From Fuscovulum sp. (GTDB lineage: Bacteria > Pseudomonadota > Alphaproteobacteria > Rhodobacterales > Rhodobacteraceae), in assembly GCA_035192965.1 (NCBI GenBank), contig CP136571.1, positions 2,863,501-2,927,500 of the forward strand: 64,000 nt of DNA, written 5' to 3'. The notes beneath the pieces were generated by a model that did no database searches, had not been told where the DNA came from, and was given only the letters and a program-made list of their open reading frames with translations. Below, in pieces: positions 9,527 through 18,569 of this stretch (positions are counted from its first letter, which is position 1; each line of letters opens with the position of its first letter). The translations under genes were made by a program, and so were the position numbers.

Positions 9527-12500
9527 CTACAGGTCGGCTGTCGGCCAACGCAGTTGTCCGCGACCGATGCGCAAGACTTCCACAAGCCTGCTATTGCCTG
9601 GCAATCGACCCGAGAAAAGGCTGGGCTTGGGATCAACTGCCGACTTTTTGAATGGGGCGACTCTTTGATAGTCAGGCGTTGTTAGCCAAGTGCGCCCATC
9701 GCCATCGTCGGTGATAACCCGATAAAGACCGGCAGGAGGTGCGGTGGCGACATCGAGCAGACGTTTGTAGTGTTGGATTGACCACTTCTGGATACCTCCG
9801 CTGAGGGCCTCGGTACGAAAGCGTGCCCATAACGCAGCGGTGTCAGGGGTCGGCCAGTCACCCGCGTCTGTGTAGGCCGTAATCTCGTCAGATTCGAGCC
9901 AGGCGCGCATCTCGGCGGGCGTAACGAAGATCGGTTTGGCGTCCTCGATCGCGGCCATAGCCCCACGCCGAGACGGCAGGCCCGCGCGGATCAGCATCGC
10001 CATCATGAACTGCGGGACGCCAGTTTCAACCGATCCAGCAGCACCACCCGCAACCGTGTCCGGCGACCAGCCGAGTGACATTCGGCGGGTGCGGACGGCT
10101 TCTAGCGCCCAGACCAGACGATAGGTAAAGGCCTCCTCGACCGCGCGCATGTTATGCGGCCCAATCTTGGCGACATCCTCGCCAGAAACCCAACTCCGGA
10201 GGATGACTTTCCAGTTGGCTGGGAGCCCGTTCGCCTGATCGGGGATGAACGGCCGCATGAACAGTAGGCGCTCCCCCAGGCCCCCGAGCGCATCGACAAG
10301 CTCGTCGACATCACCGCTCAAAGACGCCTCATCAGCACGGTCGAGCAGTGCAGCCAACTCGTCGGCCATTGCGTCGATTGATAAGCCAGCCTCAAGCCCA
10401 ACGCCCATGGCAAAATGCCCGCGCCGAGCTTGCGCAGTGGTGGTTTTCCAAATGAGATCGGCCCTCGCTTCAAGCACTTTTTTATGTAGTGGGGCGACGT
10501 CCTCATCTTCACGGGCGATCTGACGCGCCCAAAGCGATCCTTTGAGCGCCTCATCCAACAGCTTCGGCAGGTCAGCTCGATCGGCATCCAGCGCTTCGAT
10601 CAAGCCGAACACGGTCGCGTCGAGGCGCTCGACGATTTGCGATAGCGGCTCCTCATCATCGCTTTCGTCTTCGCCGCCGCCGCCCTCATCGCCATCGTCG
10701 CCATCCACATCGGTGTCGTACTCTACGCCTGCAGCCAGGCGCTCGGCGAGTGCAGCTTCTTCCTTCGGCGATCTCCATGCTTCGCGGGCATTGGCGAGAT
10801 ACTCCCAAGCATCGTCGCGATCCAGAACGCCTTCCCGCGATAAGCGATCAAGAATCTCGGCGACGATCTGGATAAGGCCGCTTTTCAACGTGCGGGCCTT
10901 GGCGGAGGCGACTAGTTCTCGCCACTCCGTCCTGCGCCAATCGATCTTGTCGAACATGACGTGCACAATGAGGCCTTCAACGTCCACAAAGGCACGCCCG
11001 GCGCGGCCAGCGACGTTCGCGAACTCCTCGCCCTTAATTCTCTCAGACGCCCGATACAACGCAGGCACCAACAAGACTGCGGCGTTCAGGTTAAGGCCTT
11101 GCGACAAGGTCGGCGACGCGACGATGACTTTCAGCGCCCCCTCGGACAGGAGGGCTTCCAGCTCACGCAGGAACGGGCTCGGCAGACGGCCATGGTGGAT
11201 GGCGACGCCTGCCTTTAAGCAGGCGACGGCGGGATGGTCCTCGCCCAACCATTCCTTGCCCACCTCTAGGGCACGCGCAATCGACGCTTCGTCTTCCAGC
11301 AGCGACTCCAGATAGCCACGCTTGCAAAGATCCACGACTTGTTTGCCGTAGCTCTCGACCCAATTGGCCTGGGTCGAGAAGATTAGAGTCCGCTTGCCCT
11401 GGCTTGCGAACTCCCACGCCGCGAACAAGGCAAGGTGCGAGTTCTTTCTAGGATAAGGCTTCTTCTCCCTCCCAAGCGCCGCTTTCTCGATGACGAACTT
11501 GTCGAGAAATGGGCCATCATCGTCGAGATCGAGGCGGAGCAGCCCGTCTTTTCCCCGCCAGGATAGTGTGCCGAAACGCTGCCGCGTGGGACGCCAGTCA
11601 GAGCGCACAGGCTCGCCCGGTTCGTCCGAGCGAATCCATGCGGTGAGATCGTCCAACTCGTTGCCGCTGGGCAGAATCGCGGAAAGACAGACAATTCGAC
11701 GCTCGTCCGCATCAGCGCGCCGAATGAGACGTTGCACCAGCGTCTCGTAGCGAATTTCGCGCTCGCTCGGGCCAATCATATGGCCTTCGTCAAGGACGAT
11801 TAGGCCGACATCATCAATCACCGACGGATCGCCCCTCAACGCAAAGTCGAGCTTCTCGGGCGTTGCAATGATGATCTCACGTGTGCGAAGAGCGTCTTCG
11901 TCGCCAGCCGAGAGGCCGCTAGCACCATAAAGCGAGGAAACGCTGAAACCGAGCGGCGCGAAGGTTTTTCTGAAAGAACGCTCGGTCTGGGCGGACAGGG
12001 CGCGCAATGGCGTAACGATCAACACCCTCCGAGCCGATGACAAGGTCATCAATGCGGCGATTTCAGCCACCCGCGTTTTGCCAGCACTGGTGGGCAAGGC
12101 TACAACCAGATCATCGGTGACATTGGTCGAACGCCGCGCAGCTTCACGCTGTGATGGCCATAGCTCCACCTCGGATGTCTTGCGGGCGAATAGCGACGAG
12201 ATGAACAGACGCCGCAGATCTGGGTACTTCTCTTCTGTTCCCTCAGGTGGCTCGGTCGGCAGCGTCTGATGCAGCGAATGCTGCCAGAGGTCGTCGATCA
12301 GATGGCGGCAGAGGTTCGAAATCCACCAAAGCGGCACATTCTCCGCATTGTCCGCCAGCTTGACCGCGGTGGCGAGCAATGCCTGTGCGGTCTCGAACGG
12401 TTCGGGCTCACCAGTCTCGAGAGCGAAGTCAAAATGGGCCAGAGCGCGACAAATCGTTGTGTTTAGGATTGTCGCAATCACCTCGTCGACGTCTGGTTCT

Positions 12501-13066
12501 TCCCCTCGCAGCGCCTCGGCGATTTGACCATCGGAATGACCGTCGTCGTCGAGCCATTCGCGAACGAAACCACGCATTTGCCCGAGATCGCGCAGTATGA
12601 GGTGTCGGATCGCTGTTTCACCCGGCGTGGCGTTGAGGTCACCTGCCGCCTCGTTGAAGAGCGAATAGGCAACCGCCGAAAAACCGGCCAAATGGTAGCC
12701 TGCAGCGGCGATCATTCGACGGAAGCCGCGGTCGGGTGCCTTTGGGTCGCCGTTGCGCACCAAGGCTTCAAAAGCATTGGCCCCTCGCTCGAACGCCTTT
12801 CTGGTAAGCTCCGAAGAGCCAGCCTGGGCACGCAGTGCCATCGCCCCCCTAAGCAGGGCAAAGCCGTGTTCTGCAAGATCGGTTTCGATGGTCGTACCGA
12901 GGGGTGGCGCATTTGGCGGCAGAACGCCTTCCTCGCGCATAAGCGACCAGGCAGCACCGCGATAGAGAAGACGGCCGAGGATACCGTCGGCGGTAGCGGT
13001 TGCCAAAAATTCTGTCAGTTCGTCAATCGTCTCCAAGGTCTTCCGCCTCTTGATACATGGCCGCAA
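9527..13066 (-). CDS. hamB: Superfamily 2 helicase of a Hachiman-type defence system
   Basis: A 1179-residue protein. Helicase motifs: PTSAGKTR (Walker A, about residue 325), TPLRALSAQ (Ia), DEGH (Walker B, about 426), SAI (motif III, about 462), a SPTLSQGLNLN segment and NVAGRAGRA (motif VI). The long N-terminal part (1-300) and C-terminal part (780-1179) have no motif I know; an acidic run at about residues 777-800 (DGDDGDEGGGGEDESDDEE) links them. The gene overlaps the end of the DUF1837 gene by 44 bases, so they are coupled. A TTG at 13036 could be the true start. Pairing with DUF1837 identifies Hachiman, in which HamB scans DNA and releases HamA nuclease activity. Confidence 0.88.
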   Translation of the reverse strand: MRPCIKRRKTLETIDELTEFLATATADGILGRLLYRGAAWSLMREEGVLPPNAPPLGTTIETDLAEHGFALLRGAMALRAQAGSSELTRKAFERGANAFEALVRNGDPKAPDRGFRRMIAAAGYHLAGFSAVAYSLFNEAAGDLNATPGETAIRHLILRDLGQMRGFVREWLDDDGHSDGQIAEALRGEEPDVDEVIATILNTTICRALAHFDFALETGEPEPFETAQALLATAVKLADNAENVPLWWISNLCRHLIDDLWQHSLHQTLPTEPPEGTEEKYPDLRRLFISSLFARKTSEVELWPSQREAARRSTNVTDDLVVALPTSAGKTRVAEIAALMTLSSARRVLIVTPLRALSAQTERSFRKTFAPLGFSVSSLYGASGLSAGDEDALRTREIIIATPEKLDFALRGDPSVIDDVGLIVLDEGHMIGPSEREIRYETLVQRLIRRADADERRIVCLSAILPSGNELDDLTAWIRSDEPGEPVRSDWRPTRQRFGTLSWRGKDGLLRLDLDDDGPFLDKFVIEKAALGREKKPYPRKNSHLALFAAWEFASQGKRTLIFSTQANWVESYGKQVVDLCKRGYLESLLEDEASIARALEVGKEWLGEDHPAVACLKAGVAIHHGRLPSPFLRELEALLSEGALKVIVASPTLSQGLNLNAAVLLVPALYRASERIKGEEFANVAGRAGRAFVDVEGLIVHVMFDKIDWRRTEWRELVASAKARTLKSGLIQIVAEILDRLSREGVLDRDDAWEYLANAREAWRSPKEEAALAERLAAGVEYDTDVDGDDGDEGGGGEDESDDEEPLSQIVERLDATVFGLIEALDADRADLPKLLDEALKGSLWARQIAREDEDVAPLHKKVLEARADLIWKTTTAQARRGHFAMGVGLEAGLSIDAMADELAALLDRADEASLSGDVDELVDALGGLGERLLFMRPFIPDQANGLPANWKVILRSWVSGEDVAKIGPHNMRAVEEAFTYRLVWALEAVRTRRMSLGWSPDTVAGGAAGSVETGVPQFMMAMLIRAGLPSRRGAMAAIEDAKPIFVTPAEMRAWLESDEITAYTDAGDWPTPDTAALWARFRTEALSGGIQKWSIQHYKRLLDVATAPPAGLYRVITDDGDGRTWLTTPDYQRVAPFKKSAVDPKPSLFSGRLPGNSRLVEVLRIGRGQLRWPTADL

Positions 13067-13895
13067 TGAAGTCCTGGTGGTCTTCGACGTGGACGTTCAC
13101 GACGTAGTGGTCACGGTTGGTCCCTGTCGCATCGAGATCATCCTTCAGCGAGGCGTGGGGACCGTTGCCCGATACGGTGAAGAGCATGTGGTCGATGCGA
13201 TCCGAGCGAAGAGACTTCAGGCCCACCTCGTCACGCAGGCTGCGGCCCAGTGTGTTGTCGTCCGGGTTGTCGCTTTCCAGCAGGCGGTTTGCGACGAACA
13301 GCAACGAATCTGGTGTGCAACGGCCGTTATCTCGGTTCAGCACCTTGCGCGCGCTCGTGACCGTGGCCTTGCCGAGCACCTTATTGCTTTTGGCTTCGCC
13401 CTTTAGGAGCCAGAGCTTCTCGCCAGCCCCATCGTATCCGGCACCGATGAAGTCGTCGCCACGCATGGCCATGTTGCGGCCGTCCTTGTAGCGGAGGCGG
13501 CGCACCGGCACGCGCAGGCCGATCTCTTCCTCGACCAGTTCGGTCGCGAGAATCTCGCCGAGGTCGCCGGAGCGGCCCTTTGTAGTCTGGGGCATGGCCT
13601 CCTTCAGGATACTGGCGGCAACCTTGAAGCCAAGCCGATCAACGTCTTCAGCGATACGTTCAAGTCGATCGTAGTGCGAGCGAATGGTCGTGGCGAGCTC
13701 ATCGCGAATTTCATCTCGACCCGTATCTTTCTCGACATAGACCCAGTAGTGCTTGCGCAAATTCTTCTCTTTGGTGGCATCGCACCATCTCTTGTACAGT
13801 CCCATGCAATCCGCCTTTGCCATCGCGCTGTAAAGTTTGACCACAACGACCGCCCGCACAAGCTGTAGCGGCTGCTTTGCGCCAAGATCCTGCAA
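13023..13895 (-). CDS. hamA: DUF1837 nuclease of a Hachiman-type defence system
   Basis: A 290-residue protein with the hallmarks of DUF1837/HamA: a SGDLGEILATEL helix (residues 109-120), the RRLRYKDG segment, GDDFIG (147-152) and LLKGEAKS (163-170). D148 with E167-A-K169 fits a PD-(D/E)xK nuclease core. In characterised Hachiman systems HamA is held inactive by HamB and degrades DNA once HamB senses damaged or invading DNA. The gene is first in a two-gene operon transcribed toward attL. A shorter start at M25 is possible. It sits between the left attachment site and the integrase, a usual cargo position. Confidence 0.88.
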   Translation of the reverse strand: MQDLGAKQPLQLVRAVVVVKLYSAMAKADCMGLYKRWCDATKEKNLRKHYWVYVEKDTGRDEIRDELATTIRSHYDRLERIAEDVDRLGFKVAASILKEAMPQTTKGRSGDLGEILATELVEEEIGLRVPVRRLRYKDGRNMAMRGDDFIGAGYDGAGEKLWLLKGEAKSNKVLGKATVTSARKVLNRDNGRCTPDSLLFVANRLLESDNPDDNTLGRSLRDEVGLKSLRSDRIDHMLFTVSGNGPHASLKDDLDATGTNRDHYVVNVHVEDHQDFIAAMYQEAEDLGDD

Positions 13896-14085
13896 ATGTA
13901 ACTTCCGATGCGTCCGCTGGCCACCAACGCCGTCCCGAGCAGAAAGTCCCCCGTTACTTCATGCGCGGCCCCCGATCAAACCATCGGCGCAGATGTTGAC
14001 CTGCGTTGATCCACTCCCCACCCGGCGCGTTCGGCAAACTCTCCCAACCCCTTGTTTTTCCTTCCAGGAACTGACTTTCGACCTT

Positions 14086-14116
14086 CAATTCCACCTTCCG
14101 CCTGTATTCCGGTCCC
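14086..14116 (+). promoter_or_regulatory. Copy 1 of a 30-bp motif upstream of the integrase
   Basis: Bases 14086-14116 match 16598-16627 with only two substitutions and in the same orientation. The motif ends 68 bases before the integrase start. The second copy ends 61 bases before the excisionase-like gene, so it is probably a shared promoter or operator. The rest of the 289 bases between hamA and the integrase shows nothing recognisable. Confidence 0.6.
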
Positions 14117-14184
14117 TGCCCCGTGGTCCGACTTGATAGTGGCGCGGGTCTACGCCTGTGTCGTCGGGCAAGGAGGCGGGATGG

Positions 14185-15456
14185 ATGGTCAAACGACTGA
14201 AACTGAATGAGAAAACCCTGCGCGAGGCGGAACCCAAGCCGGGCGTCAGCTACCAGATCTTCGACACGGACGTGATCGGCTTTGCCGCCCGCGTGCAGGC
14301 TTCCGGCGCGCGGACCTTCACCATCGACTACCGGCACGCCGGGCGGCAGCGACGGATGACCATCGGGCGCTGGCCAGAGTGGAGCGTCACGGCCGCGCGG
14401 GAACGCGCCAAGGAACTGCGCCGCACCATCGACGAGGGACAGGATCCTCTAGCGGCGCGGGATGAATGGCGCGGGGCCCCGCGCGTCACGGACATGATCG
14501 ACCGCTACATCGCCGAGCATCTGCCGAAACTGGCCAAGACGAATGCGGGCGACCAGGTCTCAATGCTGAAGAAGATGGTGGAACCGGCCTGGGGCAACCG
14601 GCTGGTGACCGAGATCACCAAGTCGGACGTCGCGAAGTTCCTCGATTTCGTGGCCGAGGGTCGTCCGCGACCGTGCAAGGCGAAGCCCAACAACCGGGCT
14701 CGCAAGCTGCAGGGTCACAAGCCCACCCCGATCCGCGCCAACCGCATGGGCGAGGTGCTGCGCAAGATGTTCACACTGGCCGTGGAATGGGAATGGCGGA
14801 CGGACAACCCCGCGCAGGGGTTCCATCGGCGCATCGAACATGCCCGCGAACGCTTCCTGTCGCCCGAGGAACTGACACGGCTGGCGGCCGTGCTGGATGC
14901 CGCCGAGGATCAGCGCGCCGCGGCGATCATCCGAATGTGCATGTTGACCGGCGCCCGGGTGGGCGAGGTCCGGACGGCGCGGTTCGAACAGTTCAACCTC
15001 GACTATGCCATCTGGTCGAAACCCGCCTCGACCACCAAGCAGCGCAAGATCCACCGCGTGCCGATCTCGCAGGATGTGGCGGCCATCGTGCGGCTGCGCC
15101 AGCAGGCGGTGCCGAGCGGTAATCCGTGGCTGTTCCCCGGCGACACCGTCGGCCAGCCCGTCCGGGAAATCCGCCGCTTTTGGGCCAAGGTGCAGAAGGA
15201 GGCGGGGCTCCCCGACGTCCGCATCCACGACCTGCGCCACACCTTCGCCTCGCTCTTGGTCAGCGGCGGCGCATCGCTGGAAATGATCGGCAAGCTCTTG
15301 GGCCACAGCCAGATGCAGACCACCCAGCGCTATGCGCACCTGATGGATTCCCCCCTGCGCGCGGGCGTCGACACGGTGGCAAGTCTCCTGCGTCCGCGGC
15401 CGCGGCTTGTGCATGACGCGGCGCAGGAGGAGACCGACCTGCCGAAATCGGCTTGA
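14185..15456 (+). CDS. int: Tyrosine-type phage integrase
   Basis: 423 residues from the ATG at 14185, chosen because AAGGAGG stands 9 bases upstream; the frame is open to a GTG at 14158. Residues 1-85 form the DUF4102-type arm-binding domain (FAARVQASGARTFTIDYR). Residues 100-220 are the SAM-like core-binding domain. The catalytic set is complete: R258 (TGARVGEV), H348-x-x-R351 (HDLRHTF), H374 (LLGHSQ) and Y383 (QRYAHL). It catalyses integration at tRNA-fMet, whose 3' end is duplicated at both ends of the element. Its gene lies about 5 kb inside attL because the Hachiman operon is inserted between. Confidence 0.95.
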   Translation: MVKRLKLNEKTLREAEPKPGVSYQIFDTDVIGFAARVQASGARTFTIDYRHAGRQRRMTIGRWPEWSVTAARERAKELRRTIDEGQDPLAARDEWRGAPRVTDMIDRYIAEHLPKLAKTNAGDQVSMLKKMVEPAWGNRLVTEITKSDVAKFLDFVAEGRPRPCKAKPNNRARKLQGHKPTPIRANRMGEVLRKMFTLAVEWEWRTDNPAQGFHRRIEHARERFLSPEELTRLAAVLDAAEDQRAAAIIRMCMLTGARVGEVRTARFEQFNLDYAIWSKPASTTKQRKIHRVPISQDVAAIVRLRQQAVPSGNPWLFPGDTVGQPVREIRRFWAKVQKEAGLPDVRIHDLRHTFASLLVSGGASLEMIGKLLGHSQMQTTQRYAHLMDSPLRAGVDTVASLLRPRPRLVHDAAQEETDLPKSA

Positions 15457-15459
15457 CCC

Positions 15460-16062
15460 TCACGCGGGATCCTCGCCGCGCAGCCTGCGCCAGAGTGAGG
15501 ACAGCCGCTTGCGGATGGTGCTCTCATCCGGCGTCTCGCCCGACTTCGAGTTCTGGACGAACCAGTCCTGCACCAGCGTGACAAGCGCGGTCTGGGTGTC
15601 GGGCACGCCCTTTTCGAACAGGAACCAAGTCAGCCACGCATACATCGCGTCCCAATCGTAGCGCGGGCTGGCGCCGATGGTGGATGCCGGGCGCCGCAGC
15701 AGATCGCGCTCCTCCTCGAAGGCCTGCAGCGTTCCGGCGTCCAGCAGCAGGTCGGAGGACCGGACCAGCAAGCCCTCGGCCGGGTCGGTGATCGTGAGCC
15801 AGGCCTTGCTGCCGAGCGGCATGACCCGCCTGAGCCTGGCCTGCTCATCGCTCGGACCGATCCGGCGGAACATCCCCATCAGTTCGGCCATCGGCACCTG
15901 GACCATCCCGGCCGCCGTCTCGTCACCGCAAACGACCGGAGGGATGCCCGCCACGACATGCAGATGTCCTGCCGCTGCCCAGCCCGCCACATCGGCCGGG
16001 TGACAGCCCCAGCGCACGGCGATTTCGTAGATCGAGAAGAATGCGACGGGGGGCAGTGGCAT
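15460..16062 (-). CDS. Hypothetical protein next to the integrase
   Basis: 200 residues from the ATG at 16062; this start has AGGAG 7 bases upstream, while the longer frame to 16113 would place that site inside the gene. The N-terminus (FFSIYEIAVRWGCHPADVAG then WAAAGHLHVV) looks like a MerR/Xis-type winged helix in which a helix-turn-helix is followed by a short wing. The C-terminal half (WDAMYAWLTWFLFEKGVPD... TIRKRLSSLWRRLRG) is helical. It is convergent with the integrase, three bases from its stop. A regulatory role in integration or lysogeny is possible but unproven. I do not recognise a named family. Confidence 0.65.
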   Translation of the reverse strand: MPLPPVAFFSIYEIAVRWGCHPADVAGWAAAGHLHVVAGIPPVVCGDETAAGMVQVPMAELMGMFRRIGPSDEQARLRRVMPLGSKAWLTITDPAEGLLVRSSDLLLDAGTLQAFEEERDLLRRPASTIGASPRYDWDAMYAWLTWFLFEKGVPDTQTALVTLVQDWFVQNSKSGETPDESTIRKRLSSLWRRLRGEDPA

Positions 16063-16688
16063 CGGGAAACTCCTTTCAGACATGCAGCATCCTTCGGCCA
16101 GGGCCGTCGGCATGCAGGTTACAAATGACCCGCCGTGCCGAGCACGTGGGCTGACTCAGGGTTCAGAGCACGTCGTCGAGGAAAACCGCCTGTAAGCCAG
16201 AGGCACACCGTGACCGGCGTGCGCATCCGACTGCGTTCGTCTTTTCGATTCTTATGGACTGCTCAACGGCGAATCTACTCAGCCGATGAGCGAGTCTGCA
16301 ACAGGTATCCCGTGCGCTTCGACCGTCGTCGGCAGAGTTTCGGTGGATATCGGTGAGCGCCTGCGGAACCCGACCGGAACGACCCATTCCGGCAATTCCG
16401 GCCCCGACAGAACCGGCGAATCCGTCCGAACACCGGTCAATCGGCCCTCCCCGGAGAGAGTGGTGACACATGCGCATGGATCGCCGCCCGGAACCGGCTC
16501 GGATGACGGCCGCGGAGGCGGTTGCATGCGAGGACTCTGGCTCGTCTTGGGTCGCGAAACTCCAATGAAACAAGGGGTGGAACGGGGCGGCGGCCTGCAA
16601 TTCCACCTTCCGCCTGTCTTCCGGCCCTCGCGCTCTGCTTCGCTGACCCAGCCCCCGCCAGAGGGGCGAAAGGCCAACGGAGCAGCCC
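16063..16688. other. 626-base non-coding divergent region
   Basis: This stretch separates the leftward hypothetical gene from the rightward early operon. It holds the second copy of the 30-bp motif (16598-16627) and two GAGCACGT copies at about 16139 and 16167. No ORF with a ribosome binding site or recognisable product was seen on either strand. It likely contains the early control region, but no operator set like lambda's is evident. Confidence 0.5.
16598..16627 (+). promoter_or_regulatory. Copy 2 of the 30-bp motif, upstream of the excisionase-like gene
   Basis: It matches 14086-14116 except at two positions and has the same orientation and nearly the same distance to the next start codon. 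Sharing between the integrase and a putative excisionase suggests coordinated control. Confidence 0.6.
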
Positions 16689-16937
16689 ATGAAGGACATC
16701 CAGACCGATCTCGACGAAGACATCCCCGACCTGCTGGCTGACTGGATCAGCCGAGAGCAGTTGGCCCGGGCGCTGGGCCTGACGGCCGATACGCTGTCCC
16801 GGTGGGAAGCCCGCCGCCAGGGGCCGCCCTGCACACGCATAGGTCGAAAGACCTTCTATCGCCGCGCCGCCATCCAGGAATGGATCCGGTCGCAGGAGCA
16901 GGCCCATCCGGTGCGCAAGACGCGGGGGCGGTCATGA
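16689..16937 (+). CDS. Small helix-turn-helix protein, excisionase/AlpA-like
   Basis: 82 residues. A MerR/AlpA-type winged helix-turn-helix spans about residues 19-70: WISREQLARALGLTADTLSR is the helix-turn-helix, and RIGRKTFYRRAAIQEW is the wing and final helix. Its size and position as first gene of the rightward early operon suit an excisionase or early regulator. Its stop overlaps the next start (ATGA at 16934-16937). The upstream 30-bp motif is shared with the integrase. Calling it Xis is inference. Confidence 0.75.
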   Translation: MKDIQTDLDEDIPDLLADWISREQLARALGLTADTLSRWEARRQGPPCTRIGRKTFYRRAAIQEWIRSQEQAHPVRKTRGRS

Positions 16938-17173
16938 CCATCCAGCCCTACAATTCCGCCTGGCCCGCCGACCGCGTGGCCGAGGCGCGCGCCGTGATCG
17001 CCGATGTCGCGCATCATAGCGATCTCCTGATCAGGCTCGCCTGCAATGTGCTCGCCCAGCACGGCGAGACCTCGGCCGAACGGGCAGAGGCGCAGTGCCT
17101 GCTCGTGGTCGTTGACGCGCGGCGGCCGGTGCGGCGCGCCCAGCGCGAAGATCAGGGGAGGGCCGCGCAATGA
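16934..17173 (+). CDS. Hypothetical early phage protein
   Basis: 79 residues starting at the ATG that overlaps the previous stop codon and ending in an ATGA overlap with the nuclease gene. It is mostly helical (ADRVAEARAVIADVAHHSD then LLIRLACNVLAQHG) with a basic C-terminus (ARRPVRRAQRED). The tight coupling on both sides supports it as a real gene. No family recognised. Confidence 0.65.
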   Translation: MTIQPYNSAWPADRVAEARAVIADVAHHSDLLIRLACNVLAQHGETSAERAEAQCLLVVVDARRPVRRAQREDQGRAAQ

Positions 17174-17565
17174 TGCGGCGTGGCACCCCCGAGGCCGATT
17201 TGCAGCGTGCCGTGGTGCAGGCGCTCCGCATCGCCCTGCCCCGCTCGGCGATCATCCATCACTGCGCCAACGAGATCACCGAAGCCGGGCCCCGCGGGGC
17301 CAAGCGCCAGGCGATCCTTGTCGGCATGGGCGTCCATGCCGGGTTCGCCGATCTGATGGTCCTATGCGAGGGCCGTATCCTGTTCCTCGAACTGAAAGCT
17401 CCGAAGGGGCGTCTGCGGCCGGAACAGGAGGCGTTCCGCGACGCCGTGCAGGCGGAGGGGTTCGGCTGGGCACTGGTGCGCAGCCTTGATGACGCGCTGG
17501 GCGCGCTGGCGGACCACGGTTTCACCACGCGCATCGCCCCTGCCCCGCGGAGGCCAGCGCCATGA
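17170..17565 (+). CDS. VRR-NUC domain nuclease
   Basis: 131 residues that fit the VRR-NUC family of small phage-borne PD-(D/E)xK nucleases. Seen in order: EADLQRAVVQAL, GVHAGFADLMVL (catalytic D at about residue 61) and LFLELKAPKGRLRPEQ (E-x-K at about residues 74-76), then a WALVRSLDDAL segment. The family resolves branched DNA, so a role in phage recombination or replication is likely. It overlaps both neighbours by four bases. Confidence 0.88.
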   Translation: MMRRGTPEADLQRAVVQALRIALPRSAIIHHCANEITEAGPRGAKRQAILVGMGVHAGFADLMVLCEGRILFLELKAPKGRLRPEQEAFRDAVQAEGFGWALVRSLDDALGALADHGFTTRIAPAPRRPAP

Positions 17566-18569
17566 GCCACGAGGCCACCAACTGGGCCATCAAGCAGCGC
17601 GGGCTGAAGCCCACGACCAAGATCGTGCTCTGGCATCTCTGCGACCGGTTCAACCCGGACTACGGCTGCTTCCCCTCGCAGGACCGGCTCGCGCATGACT
17701 GCGAGATCAGCCGCTCCACGCTGAACGACCACCTCGGCCAGCTGGAGGCCGTGGGCCTGCTACGGCGCGTGCCGCGGCTAGATCCCGTCACCAAGCGACA
17801 GCTGCCGACCCGCTACATCCTGGGGTTCGAGCCTGGATTCATACCGGTGGCTGTGGTGCCGTGTCCGGAAATCGGACACGGGGAACCGACTGATGCGGAA
17901 TGTGCTGACATGGCAGGGGGTTCGCCCCTGGATGCCGCGGTTAACGCTCTGCCGTGTCCGGATTTCGGACACGGGGATGGCGCGGAAGCCGTGTCCGATT
18001 TTCCGGCCGACCCGTGTCCGGAAAATGCCGAAAGCCGTGTCCGGAATTCGGACACTAACCCTGTAAGGGAACCTCTAAGTAAACCAGTAAAGGAGGAGGA
18101 GGGCGCGCAGGCGCGCGAGGCGATCTCCGATGAGCTTTTCGCGGACCTGCTCGACGCACTGGGCCTTGAGCCCGCCGCCCTGCCCGGCTGGTGGCAAGGC
18201 TGGCCACCCCGGCTGCACGTCCAGCGCTGGCGCGACGAGCTGGGGCTGACCGAGGCGGAGATCATCGCCGCGGCCGAGGCCTCCCGCCAGGAGCATCCCG
18301 AACCTCCCGATGGCCCGAAGGCGCTGGACCGCGCCATGCAACGGGCCGCCCAGCGCAAGGTCGAGGATGCGGGCCGGAAGCGGCGGAAACCGAAAGCGTC
18401 CCCTGCCCCGGCCGCCAAGCCGATCACGGACCTGCCCGCCTTCTACGCCGACCTCGTCAACTCCGACCGATACCTGCCGGTCAGCGCGATCAGCAACACC
18501 ATGCGTGATGCCATGCTGGCGAGGGGCCTCGTGACACCCGAGCGCCTGCGCGAGCGCGGGGTGCGGTGA
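17562..18569 (+). CDS. Helix-turn-helix replication-initiator-like protein with internal palindromes
   Basis: 335 residues. Residues 1-95 are a winged helix of the kind found in phage replication proteins (TTKIVLWHLCDRFNPDYGCF, then RLAHDCEISRSTLNDHLGQL). Residues 100-170 form a low-complexity linker whose DNA carries repeated CCGTGTCCG elements. The C-terminal part (ALPGWWQGWPPRLHVQRWRD... RKRRKPKASPAPA) is helical and basic. This layout, a DNA-binding domain then an origin inside the gene, resembles lambda O. No helicase loader gene follows; a methyltransferase does, starting with an overlapping GTG. Confidence 0.7.
   Translation: MSHEATNWAIKQRGLKPTTKIVLWHLCDRFNPDYGCFPSQDRLAHDCEISRSTLNDHLGQLEAVGLLRRVPRLDPVTKRQLPTRYILGFEPGFIPVAVVPCPEIGHGEPTDAECADMAGGSPLDAAVNALPCPDFGHGDGAEAVSDFPADPCPENAESRVRNSDTNPVREPLSKPVKEEEGAQAREAISDELFADLLDALGLEPAALPGWWQGWPPRLHVQRWRDELGLTEAEIIAAAEASRQEHPEPPDGPKALDRAMQRAAQRKVEDAGRKRRKPKASPAPAAKPITDLPAFYADLVNSDRYLPVSAISNTMRDAMLARGLVTPERLRERGVR
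17859..18055. repeat. Cluster of CCGTGTCCG palindromes, candidate replication origin
   Basis: Five CCGTGTCCG elements lie at 17859, 17952, 17989, 18012 and 18035. Those at 17859-17881 and 17952-17974 form perfect palindromes with 9-bp arms and a 5-bp AT-rich centre; the one at 18035-18055 is palindromic over 7-bp arms. The other two are half sites. All lie inside the initiator-like gene, in the linker coding part. Iteron-like protein-binding sites are the best explanation. Confidence 0.75.
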
